A stretch of DNA of 13,155 bases, taken from assembly GCA_013154205.1 (NCBI GenBank), contig JAADCY010000085.1:1-13155 (forward strand). The letters run 5' to 3'. Positions 1-6,573 of the stretch are shown in pieces (the first letter of the stretch is position 1; each line of letters opens with the position of its first letter). The position numbers and the translations under genes were made by a program. The DNA is from Thermoproteota archaeon (GTDB lineage Archaea > Thermoproteota > Thermoprotei_A > Sulfolobales > Desulfurococcaceae). The notes under the pieces are model-generated. The model did no database searches and had not been told where the DNA came from. It worked only from the letters and a program-made list of their open reading frames with translations.

Positions 1-99
1 GACTACGTAGATAAGCGGAGGAAAGCACCGATCTACTATGTCGGCTCCGGCGGAGAAGCCGCTGAGAAAGTTCTCGAGATCCTCGGGATAACAGCGTAA
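1..99 (+). CDS. C-terminal end of an unrecognised protein (partial)
   Basis: An open frame runs from the first base to a TAA at 97-99 and gives the last 32 residues of a protein that begins outside the window. The tail reads as a beta strand (PIYYVG), a Gly-rich turn (GSGGE) and an amphipathic helix (AAEKVLEILGI), which would suit the end of an alpha/beta domain. Codon choice (AGG, ATA, CTC, GTT) matches the neighbours. I do not recognise the family and the fragment is too short to assign a role. It is followed by oligo-T runs that probably end its transcript, so it is unlikely to be co-transcribed with the ABC transporter. Confidence 0.6.
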   Translation, partial: DYVDKRRKAPIYYVGSGGEAAEKVLEILGITA

Positions 100-100
100 T

Positions 101-127
101 GTTTTTAACTAGATAACTGATTTTTTA
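101..127 (+). terminator. Oligo-T transcription stop after the first gene
   Basis: Two T runs follow the TAA at 97-99: T5 at 102-106 and T6 near 122-127. No strong hairpin precedes them. Archaeal RNA polymerase stops on oligo-T tracts without needing a stem, so this is a plausible intrinsic terminator for the upstream gene. Confidence 0.45.
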
Positions 128-290
128 TAATGACTTGATATATTGTATAATAATTGTACAACAGTATGTATTCCTTATATTGGATTTAGTAAACCATATA
201 ATTTGATCATGTAATTACATAGCTTGAAATAACATTATATTTTTGATCATCCCTAAAAAGCATGTTCACCCGAAAAAATTAAGTATGAAG

Positions 291-300
291 CTATAAGATA
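291..300 (+). promoter_or_regulatory. Candidate TATA box of the ABC transporter operon
   Basis: CTATAAGATA lies at 291-300. A start of transcription about 25 bases downstream would fall near 320, leaving a leader of about 80 bases before the ATG at 402. A purine-rich BRE-like run (CGAAAAAATTAAG, 271-283) lies just upstream and could itself belong to an alternative, slightly more distal promoter. Confidence 0.35.
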
Positions 301-307
301 CTTATCA

Positions 308-327
308 GTTGAACCTAACAATTCAGC
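308..327. promoter_or_regulatory. Candidate operator: GTTGAA-N8-TTCAGC inverted repeat
   Basis: GTTGAA (308-313) and TTCAGC (322-327) form a 6-8-6 inverted repeat with one mismatch, centred on the predicted transcription start of the ABC operon. The same arrangement, GTTGAA-N8-TTCAAC, lies over the predicted start of oadA (10978-10997), and oadB has a tighter version. The position suits a repressor site. Function is inferred. Confidence 0.35.
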
Positions 328-401
328 TCCTTCCGATGCATGTTCATTCATACAGTCTATCCCCCGATAATCACGTCTCTGCTTGATGGTTGGGTGAGAC
401 T

Positions 402-2066
402 ATGAAGTACTACAGGGCATTGTCCAAGACCGCAGGCATCGTGATCGCGATCATAATAATCATAGGCATAGCCGCAGGAGCCTACTACTACATACAGAGC
501 CAGAAAACAACAACAGGTAAACTAATAACATTCGTACCACTAACAGGTGATTTCCATAAGGACATCATAAACGTTGGTAAAGCCCTAGAGCAGGACGGTG
601 TAAAAACGGTACAGTTCAGCGTATGGAGCGGTGGAGACCCCAACAGCGTCATGAGGATCTACGGCATAGTAGAAGCTGCATATAGGATCAACAATATCTG
701 GAAACAGAACAACATCAACGTCGAGATAAAAGTATCGACCAGATACGTGAGCAACCCCAACGATGTCTATGAAGACTATATCAACAAGTGGAGCCTAGGC
801 CAGGCACCCGACATAATGGCTAACGGATACACCTATATCGCGAGCCTAGCGTCAGAGGGATACATACTAGACCTAACACCCTATCTCAACAACTACACCA
901 GCTTCCTAAACCAGTTCTACCCAACACTGATCGAGGCCATGAAGTGGAAGGGCAAGATCTACGGCATACCACAGGACACTGAGGCCAGGCCGCTCTACAT
1001 AAGAAAAGACGTAGCTGCATGCGCAGGCCTAGACCTATCAGGGCTAGCGGAGAAGATTAAGAACGGCCAGTTCACATGGAGCGATCTCTACAAGTGGGCG
1101 TTAAAAGTCAAAGAGAGCGGCTGCGCGCCATGGGGACTAATACATAGAAAGGGATCAGCCCATCCAGACCTAATACAGTTCATCTACGCTTTCGGCGGCA
1201 AACTATACGATGAGAAGACAGGAAAGCTAGTATTCGACAAGGCAGCCGTCTACAAGTGGTTCACCGTAGAGAAGACATTCGCAGATCACGGCCTACTACC
1301 ACACGACATGATGTCATGGGACTGGGCTAAACAGATACACCCGACAGTAGTTGACGGCAAGACACTGGCATTCATCGGTGGTACATGGCACTGGTTCGAG
1401 TGGCAGACCAAAGCATACTATACTGATCCTAAGACCGGGCAGCAGAGACCATTAACGGCCGAGGAAGTACACAAGTTCTTCTACTACACCTTGTTCCCCA
1501 GCGGGATCAAGGGCAAGCATGGATTAACGCTGAGCCAGCCATTCGCTTGGATGATAAACAGTAAGGCGGGAGAACAGAACCCGAACTATGATAAGCTAAA
1601 AGACCTATACCACGAACTAGCATTCCTCGTAGTAGTCAAGGCTAGCGATCCGGACATCATCGCCATACATAGCCTGATCTCAGGCCACCTGCCGGTGACG
1701 AAGACGGCTGCGGAGCTGATAAAGAATAAGACATGGGTCGAAGAGCTCAAGAGCCTCAAGATAAAGCTAGACCCGGTAGTGCTGAACAACATAAAGGGTA
1801 TCATAGAGAAGACTGTTAACCCGATAAACGTTCAGTTCCTAGCCAACGTGACCTACATGCTAGAATACACGACTTTCACGCCTAAACATCCGCAGTACCC
1901 GAAGCTAGCATCACTGTTCGCCGAGGCACTAGACCAGGTGCTGAGAGACAAGATGACGCCAGCGCAGGCGGTAAACTTCATCGTCGAGAAGATCAAAGCC
2001 GACCCAGACCTTGAGAAAAGCGTAGAGATAGTTGGAGAAATACCGCAGAACTGGACCTTCCCATAA
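402..2066 (+). CDS. ABC transporter extracellular solute-binding protein (family 1, membrane-anchored)
   Basis: A 554-residue binding protein that captures a sugar-like solute outside the cell and hands it to the permeases encoded next. Residues 12-30 form one hydrophobic segment after a short basic N-terminus (ALSKTAG then a run rich in I/A/G). This is the anchor common in crenarchaeal sugar-binding proteins, and might also be a class III-type signal peptide. The rest is a two-lobed periplasmic-binding type domain. An aromatic cluster, W329, W331, F332 and W334, is typical of carbohydrate-stacking residues. N-x-S/T sequons (NYT, NKT, NVT, NWT) agree with an outside location. I chose the ATG at 402 because GGGTGAG (392-398) sits just before it. 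A TTG at 390 would add four residues and place this ribosome site inside the gene. It is the first gene of the operon, 22 bases before the permease. The exact substrate cannot be read; a sugar is most likely, a peptide less so. Confidence 0.9.
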   Translation: MKYYRALSKTAGIVIAIIIIIGIAAGAYYYIQSQKTTTGKLITFVPLTGDFHKDIINVGKALEQDGVKTVQFSVWSGGDPNSVMRIYGIVEAAYRINNIWKQNNINVEIKVSTRYVSNPNDVYEDYINKWSLGQAPDIMANGYTYIASLASEGYILDLTPYLNNYTSFLNQFYPTLIEAMKWKGKIYGIPQDTEARPLYIRKDVAACAGLDLSGLAEKIKNGQFTWSDLYKWALKVKESGCAPWGLIHRKGSAHPDLIQFIYAFGGKLYDEKTGKLVFDKAAVYKWFTVEKTFADHGLLPHDMMSWDWAKQIHPTVVDGKTLAFIGGTWHWFEWQTKAYYTDPKTGQQRPLTAEEVHKFFYYTLFPSGIKGKHGLTLSQPFAWMINSKAGEQNPNYDKLKDLYHELAFLVVVKASDPDIIAIHSLISGHLPVTKTAAELIKNKTWVEELKSLKIKLDPVVLNNIKGIIEKTVNPINVQFLANVTYMLEYTTFTPKHPQYPKLASLFAEALDQVLRDKMTPAQAVNFIVEKIKADPDLEKSVEIVGEIPQNWTFP

Positions 2067-2088
2067 CCAGTAATGGGGGCGGAAGGCC

Positions 2089-3057
2089 TTGGCTAAATCA
2101 AATCTTTTTTCCAAGATCAAGGGCTTCGTACGTAGTGATGCGTTTATCTTCCTTTTACCCGCCATTATCTTGATCATAGTCTTCTACCTTATACCGATAG
2201 CCGTGTCTGTTTACATGAGTTTTACTCCTTTGAGAAACTGGAATATTCAGAGATACATCCATGAATTCGTAGGGTTTGAGAACTACTGGCGTTTCTTCTA
2301 CATGGTGACCCATGACCCGACAGTCCAGCCCATATTTATCACTACAGTTGTATTCATAGTTGTAACCCTCATAGTCAATGTGCTCGGAGGCCTCGGCCTA
2401 GCTATAGCCACGTTCTTCATGGGGGAGAAGGAGGCTAGCGGTACACAGCTCCTATGGCTACTGCCGCGTATGACGCCGATAGCTGTCTATAGCATGATAT
2501 GGTACTACTTCTTCCACGGTAGTGCTATAGGCACGCTAAACTCCATATTGATGGCGCTAGGAATAATACATCATCCGATCGACTGGGGCCAGAGCATTAT
2601 TCCATGGGGGCCCTGGATGATAATAATTTTTGTGAACGGTCTTGTAGGCGTGAGCTATGGCATGATAGTGTTTACGAGCGCCATAAGTAATATACCTAAA
2701 GAACTCGTGATAGCTGCGAGGGTTGACGGCGCGAGTAATTGGAGCATAACGAAGAACATATTGATCCCGCTTCTCAAATGGCACATAGTATATGTCACGA
2801 CATGGCAGATGCTAAGCCTACTGACAACATACGACCACATATTCCTGCTCGTCGAATGGGGGCTTGTAAACAGGTACTGGGGAACCACTTGGGCACTATA
2901 TATCTACAACATGGCTTTCACAGCCGCTGAGAAAGACCTAGGACTAGCCGCTGCCGCCGGAGTAATACTCGTGATAGTTGGAGCAGTGCTCGGCCTTCTC
3001 GCCTTGAAGATAATGGGGTTCGACAAGATGGTGAAGGAGCCGAGAGGTGATATATGA
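2089..3057 (+). CDS. ABC transporter inner-membrane permease, MalF/UgpA type
   Basis: A 322-residue membrane permease, one half of the channel of the importer. The N-terminal segment (residues about 16-44) is the first of roughly six membrane helices. The cytoplasmic EAA loop that docks on the ATPase is at about 205-228 (E205, A209, A210, D213, G214, then I226-P227). Length is ordinary for the sugar-permease family and it lacks the large extra outer loop of enteric MalF. The start is a TTG at 2089 preceded by a G-rich run (2075-2085). The ATG at 2073 upstream opens only seven codons before a stop, so it is rejected. The stop codon overlaps the next gene's start (ATGA), so translation of the two permeases is probably coupled. 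Confidence 0.92.
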   Translation: MAKSNLFSKIKGFVRSDAFIFLLPAIILIIVFYLIPIAVSVYMSFTPLRNWNIQRYIHEFVGFENYWRFFYMVTHDPTVQPIFITTVVFIVVTLIVNVLGGLGLAIATFFMGEKEASGTQLLWLLPRMTPIAVYSMIWYYFFHGSAIGTLNSILMALGIIHHPIDWGQSIIPWGPWMIIIFVNGLVGVSYGMIVFTSAISNIPKELVIAARVDGASNWSITKNILIPLLKWHIVYVTTWQMLSLLTTYDHIFLLVEWGLVNRYWGTTWALYIYNMAFTAAEKDLGLAAAAGVILVIVGAVLGLLALKIMGFDKMVKEPRGDI

Positions 3058-3935
3058 TGTCGGCGGGGCTACGTGATATAGAGCTTAGGAGTAGGAGGAC
3101 CGAACTACTACTAGTAGCGACCGTACTGATATTCTCCATACCGTTGATCCTAGGCTATGGCCTACTAATACTCTCAAGCTTCAGCAAAGAAATGGTTACG
3201 AACCTTAACCCACACGACTTCATACCCACGCTTAGGAACTGGATCTTGTTCTTTGAGGGCAGGACAGCTGTTTTCGGCGGTATAAGAGTAAATATATGGC
3301 ATATAGTTCTCAATACATTGATAGTTGCTCTCGGCGTATCTTTCCTAGTAACCCTAGTCGGCAGCATGACGGGATACGCTGTATCAAGACTAAAGTTCAG
3401 CGGCAGGAAGAGATTCATGGCACTTCTAATGCTTCTCCACGCTTTCCCAGGCAGCGTAATGGTTGTAGGCATCTATTTCCTCTACCTAATGTTCCTACCG
3501 TCCTACCAGCTCGTCAGGTTCTATAGCTTCTTCTTCGTCATAGTCGCTCGTGCAAGCCTGGAAATACCGATGGCTACATGGCTGATGAAGGGATTCTTCG
3601 ATATGATACCATGGGAGGTCGAGTGGGCCGCCCTAGTAGACGGTGCTTCAAGGTTCAAGGTGTGGAGGAAAGTGATCCTACCAATGGTTAAGCCGGGAGT
3701 AGCTGCTGTGATGTTGTTCGGCTTCCTCGCCGGATGGATGGACATAATATATGTAAGGACATTCCTCGTCGACCAGACACTCGCGACATGGATAGAGTCC
3801 AATATTAATGCCGAGTACAGCTACCTACCACTAGTAGCGGCTGCAGGCACATTCTACCTCCTCCCAACCATAATCTTCTTCCTCCTAGCCCAGAGACTCA
3901 TCTTCACTATTAGCGCGACAGGTGTTAAGGGGTGA
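3054..3935 (+). CDS. ABC transporter inner-membrane permease, MalG/UgpE type
   Basis: A 293-residue permease, the partner of the MalF-type subunit. About six membrane helices are visible. The first is at about 18-43 and helices cluster around 84-110, 122-146 and 157-176. The EAA loop is at 188-213 (E190, A192, A193, D196, G197, then L209-P210). It begins at ATGATG, where the first ATG (3054) overlaps the previous stop by four bases. The second ATG (3057) is an equally possible start, and GAGAGGTGA at 3042-3050 serves either. It ends 9 bases before the ATPase gene. Nothing is missing relative to the family. Confidence 0.92.
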   Translation: MMSAGLRDIELRSRRTELLLVATVLIFSIPLILGYGLLILSSFSKEMVTNLNPHDFIPTLRNWILFFEGRTAVFGGIRVNIWHIVLNTLIVALGVSFLVTLVGSMTGYAVSRLKFSGRKRFMALLMLLHAFPGSVMVVGIYFLYLMFLPSYQLVRFYSFFFVIVARASLEIPMATWLMKGFFDMIPWEVEWAALVDGASRFKVWRKVILPMVKPGVAAVMLFGFLAGWMDIIYVRTFLVDQTLATWIESNINAEYSYLPLVAAAGTFYLLPTIIFFLLAQRLIFTISATGVKG

Positions 3936-3944
3936 ACATGAAGA

Positions 3945-5063
3945 ATGGTCGTCGTGAGACTCGTTAATGTGACGAAAATATTCAAAACAGGAGTTGTAGG
4001 TGTGAAAGATATAAACCTCACGGTAAACCATAAGGAGTTCATGGCCCTCCTAGGCCCGAGCGGTAGCGGCAAATCGACAACACTATACCTGATAGCAGGG
4101 ATCTATAAGCCAAGCTCCGGCAAGATATTCTTCGACGACCGCGACGTAACGAATCTCCCGCCTAAAGACAGGAATATAGGCCTGGTGTTCCAGAACTGGG
4201 CGTTATACCCTCATATGAGAGTCTACGACAACATAGCGTTCCCGCTGAGGATTAAGAAGCTCCCTGAGAACGAGATAAGGAAGAAAGTATTGGAGACAGC
4301 CAAGATGCTCAGGATCGACAAGTTCCTCAACAGGTATCCATGGCAGTTATCCGGAGGCCAGCAGCAGAGAGTAGCTATTGCGAGAGCACTCGTCAAGGAG
4401 CCAGATGTCCTCTTACTAGATGAGCCACTATCAAACCTAGACGCTCAGCTAAGGATCAGTGTTAGGGCGGAGCTTAAGAGGCTCCAGAAACGCCTCGGTA
4501 TAACAACTATCTATGTAACCCATGATCAGGCCGAAGCACTGGCAATGGCTGACCGTATAGCCGTCATAAATAACGGTAGGATCATACAGATAGGTACTCC
4601 GGAGCAAGTCTATAGTAAGCCAGCGACAATATTCGTCGGCGGATTCCTAGGCAATCCACCGATGAACTTCGTCGAGGCAGAGATCACCGAGGAGAAACAA
4701 GGGCTCTACATGCTATTATCTGGCCAGAAACTCACGGTTCCAAAACACTACGAGCCACTAGTCAGAAAGGCTGGGCTGAGAAAAGTAGTCGTAGGCTTTA
4801 GGCCGGAGGACACAGCGGTTATACCGGAATGCAGGGAGACCGGGGAATGCATTAAGGGAAGAGTCTATGCGGTGGAGCCTATGGGTAGGGAATATATTGT
4901 CGTTGTCGACCTGGGAGGCGATCTCGTCAAGGCCATAGTTCCTAGATCACTAGTGCTCATCGAAGACCAAGAAGTATGTGTATGTCCTTCTCTCGAGAAA
5001 TTAGTGTTGTTCGACCCGAAGACGGAGAAGAGCCTTGAAACCCTCTATGCAGAAAAGACATGA
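3945..5063 (+). CDS. ABC transporter ATP-binding protein, MalK/UgpC type
   Basis: A 372-residue ATPase that powers the importer from the cytoplasmic side. The nucleotide-binding domain is complete. It has Walker A GPSGSGKST (37-45), Q-loop Gln83, signature LSGGQ (135-139), Walker B VLLLDE (155-160), a D-loop (SNLDA) and switch His193 in VTHDQAEALA. From about residue 230 a C-terminal TOBE/OB-type regulatory domain follows, as in the CUT1 (MalK) family. This supports a sugar or polyol importer rather than an amino-acid one. The start ATG (3945) is preceded by GGGGTGA at 3929-3935, which also contains the MalG stop. An ATG at 3938 is out of frame and closes after nine codons. It ends 7 bases from the convergent DUF2061 gene. 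Confidence 0.94.
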   Translation: MVVVRLVNVTKIFKTGVVGVKDINLTVNHKEFMALLGPSGSGKSTTLYLIAGIYKPSSGKIFFDDRDVTNLPPKDRNIGLVFQNWALYPHMRVYDNIAFPLRIKKLPENEIRKKVLETAKMLRIDKFLNRYPWQLSGGQQQRVAIARALVKEPDVLLLDEPLSNLDAQLRISVRAELKRLQKRLGITTIYVTHDQAEALAMADRIAVINNGRIIQIGTPEQVYSKPATIFVGGFLGNPPMNFVEAEITEEKQGLYMLLSGQKLTVPKHYEPLVRKAGLRKVVVGFRPEDTAVIPECRETGECIKGRVYAVEPMGREYIVVVDLGGDLVKAIVPRSLVLIEDQEVCVCPSLEKLVLFDPKTEKSLETLYAEKT

Positions 5064-5070
5064 ATGTTCA

Positions 5071-5421
5071 TTATTTCTTGTAGCCGAACCTTATTCTAGC
5101 CCATATCCTCTCGAACAAGTAATAGGCAGGGATCTTAACAATTACTTCTAGAACGCCGAATTTTAGGCCGAGTATTGGATTACCTGTTAATCCCCATATT
5201 ATTAATGGCGATATTACGAAGGACTGGTATAGCCTGTATGATATAGCTTTTAGTAAGCTCCTCTTACTATTCTCGTGTGGTTTGACTATGAATCTAGAGC
5301 TTTTCTCGTCATTGTCAACCATTTTCATGTCTAGGCCTAGTTTTTCGGCATAATGTTTTAGTTTTTCGAGTTTTTCCCTCGATGTATTCTCGATCAGTAT
5401 TGTTGTCGCCATGTTTGTCAT
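5071..5421 (-). CDS. Small membrane protein with C-terminal DUF2061 domain
   Basis: A 116-residue protein. Residues 53-113 match the DUF2061 pattern from memory: a KAISYR entry motif, a hydrophobic helix ending in LTGN (78-81), a second helix beginning GLKFGVLEVIVK, and the closing YLFERIWARIRFG. The function of this domain is unknown. The first 50 residues are a charged soluble region (a beta strand TTILIE, then helix REKLEKLKHYAEKLGL) that I do not recognise. It may be a cytoplasmic sensing or docking domain fused to the membrane part. Two starts are possible: ATG 5421 with a weak site, or ATG 5412 with AGGATGA six bases before it. It converges on the ABC operon (7-base gap) and diverges from the next gene across a very A/T-rich 112-base region. 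Confidence 0.8.
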   Translation of the reverse strand: MTNMATTILIENTSREKLEKLKHYAEKLGLDMKMVDNDEKSSRFIVKPHENSKRSLLKAISYRLYQSFVISPLIIWGLTGNPILGLKFGVLEVIVKIPAYYLFERIWARIRFGYKK

Positions 5422-5533
5422 CCTGTTAATTAATTATAATTAAACCCGTCATTAATTAAGTTTAATTAAAACAATATTTAAAGCCTATGCCCCCTAAGAG
5501 ATAAGGATAAACAATACACTATCCTTTATACCC
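5422..5533. promoter_or_regulatory. Divergent promoter region with repeated TTAATTAA palindromes
   Basis: This 112-base region sits between two diverging genes. The 8-base palindrome TTAATTAA occurs three times, at 5426-5433, 5452-5459 and 5462-5469. AATATTTAAAG (5473-5483) is a good candidate TATA box for the plus-strand gene. TTTAATTAAAC-type sequence at about 5459-5468, read on the minus strand, could serve the DUF2061 gene. Confidence 0.5.
5503..5526. repeat. Inverted repeat AAGGATA-N10-TATCCTT before the surface-protein gene
   Basis: AAGGATA (5503-5509) and TATCCTT (5520-5526) are a perfect 7-base inverted repeat with a 10-base spacer, ending 7 bases before the ATG at 5534. It begins about where transcription from the TATA-like box at 5473-5483 should start. 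It could therefore be a repressor operator, or a 5' hairpin in the mRNA that hides the only purine-rich AAGGA stretch in the leader. Confidence 0.4.
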
Positions 5534-6034
5534 ATGAAAATGATAGAGGACTCTGAGGAAACGGTGCATTTAATGATAGGTGATCGATCAGCTCTCTACA
5601 TGTTGTTATTCAGCGTAGCACTAGCTGCACTAGCAATAGGTCTACTCATATATAATTCTTCAATACAGACGATAAACGAGGAGGAAACAGCGACAGTGGC
5701 GCATCACGATCTCTCGGGCCCTTGGCATGGAAGATACAGTAGCGGGCTTGGAAGCGGTGAATGGGTTTCAAATCTGACAAGGATTAATGAGACGATGTAT
5801 ATTGGTGACCTCATGGCGAACGGGCCATATTCGACTAATGGTGAAAGAATACCTATAAGGATCGATATAATGGGGGAGACACTGGTTATCCATGTGCCCC
5901 AGAACAATATTATCATTAAGGGAAGGCTTATCGGCGAAGAACTCCGAGGTTCATGGTGGCTCATAAACGGGACTGATCAGGGAGAATGGAGAGGAGTTAG
6001 AGGAGCGGTGTTCCTCGTCAACGATAAAACATAA
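5534..6034 (+). CDS. Membrane-anchored extracellular protein with small beta-rich domain, unknown function
   Basis: A 166-residue protein of no family I can name with confidence. After a short acidic N-terminus, residues about 20-41 form one membrane helix (SALYMLLFSVALAALAIGLL). The rest should lie outside the cell and carries four N-x-S/T sequons (NSS, NLT, NET, NGT). The outer part (about 57-163) has short alternating strands with repeated Trp/Gly motifs. These run from SGPWHGRYSSG through GEW and RGSWWLIN to GEWRG, which look like a small lipocalin-like or other beta barrel that might bind a ligand. Start ATG 5534 has no obvious ribosome site next to it, and ATG 5540 is a possible alternative. 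It stands alone between divergent DUF2061 and convergent oadG. Confidence 0.75.
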   Translation: MKMIEDSEETVHLMIGDRSALYMLLFSVALAALAIGLLIYNSSIQTINEEETATVAHHDLSGPWHGRYSSGLGSGEWVSNLTRINETMYIGDLMANGPYSTNGERIPIRIDIMGETLVIHVPQNNIIIKGRLIGEELRGSWWLINGTDQGEWRGVRGAVFLVNDKT

Positions 6035-6066
6035 GTGTTAGAAACAAGTATTCTCTACGAGCCCCT

Positions 6067-6567
6067 TTATTTTTCGAGTTTTAGGCCGACCCTGTATTCC
6101 TTACCCCTATATCTAACTATGAATCCTCCAGGCACTTCCTCGACCTCGACAGGCTTCTCTACTCCGCCTACGCTAACCTTTAGTTTTGCCCTGAATGAGA
6201 CCCCGGCAATATATATTATGTTCTCTAGTCCGGGGAATTCTTTGAACAACTCGATCCCCTCTAGTTTCTTCTTCTTGTACTCGAGAAATCCAAGTACCGC
6301 GGCCGTCAATACGCTGATCTCCTCCGGGGTTAGGCCCGGCGGTAATATGATCTTTTCAGCCATTGGTGCCCCGGGCTTCTCAGCTACGGGTTTCTTTTCT
6401 TCTTTAACAACTGCCATGGGCTTCGCGGGCTTGGCTCTCTTATAGAATAATGGTTTAAAACCCGCCATTATCGCTGCGAGTATGCTTAGTATGACGAATA
6501 CTACTGTTACTCCTATCACTGTTATCTTGAGGCCTTCGAGTACTTCTGTCAATACGTTCATTATCAC
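6067..6567 (-). CDS. oadG: Na+-translocating oxaloacetate decarboxylase, gamma subunit
   Basis: The 166-residue small subunit that assembles the soluble alpha subunit with the membrane beta subunit. Residues about 13-36 are the single membrane helix. A Lys/Pro/Ala-rich linker (about 43-70) is followed by a helix (LTPEEISVLTAAVLGFLEY) typical of OadG C-termini. It then extends into a beta-rich tail (about 122-166: VSVGGVEKPVEVEEV, then FIVRYRGKEYRVG) resembling the strands that precede a biotinyl domain, but with no biotin site. Start: the GTG at 6567 has GGAGGGTGA ending six bases upstream, while the ATG at 6561 (two codons later) is spaced less well. That ribosome site covers the oadB stop, so the two are translated as a pair. 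Length is longer than typical bacterial OadG (about 80-120). Confidence 0.85.
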   Translation of the reverse strand: MIMNVLTEVLEGLKITVIGVTVVFVILSILAAIMAGFKPLFYKRAKPAKPMAVVKEEKKPVAEKPGAPMAEKIILPPGLTPEEISVLTAAVLGFLEYKKKKLEGIELFKEFPGLENIIYIAGVSFRAKLKVSVGGVEKPVEVEEVPGGFIVRYRGKEYRVGLKLEK

Positions 6568-6573
6568 TGCTTA

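Larger units (their letters stand above)
100..401. promoter_or_regulatory. 302-base A/T-rich intergenic region upstream of the ABC operon
   Basis: No convincing open frame is seen on either strand. It holds the oligo-T stop at its left end. It also holds the 12-base perfect palindrome ATGTAATTACAT at 209-220, the 9-mer TTTGATCAT at 202-210 and again at 242-250, and the 9-mer GCATGTTCA at 260-268 and 338-346. The promoter and possible operator of the ABC operon lie at 271-327. It is the longest non-coding stretch in the window, which fits a regulated uptake operon. Confidence 0.6.

Noticed and set aside
390..401. TTG at 390 as the start of the solute-binding protein
   Set aside because: The strong ribosome site GGGTGAG (392-398) would lie inside the first codons. 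It is correctly placed for the ATG at 402.
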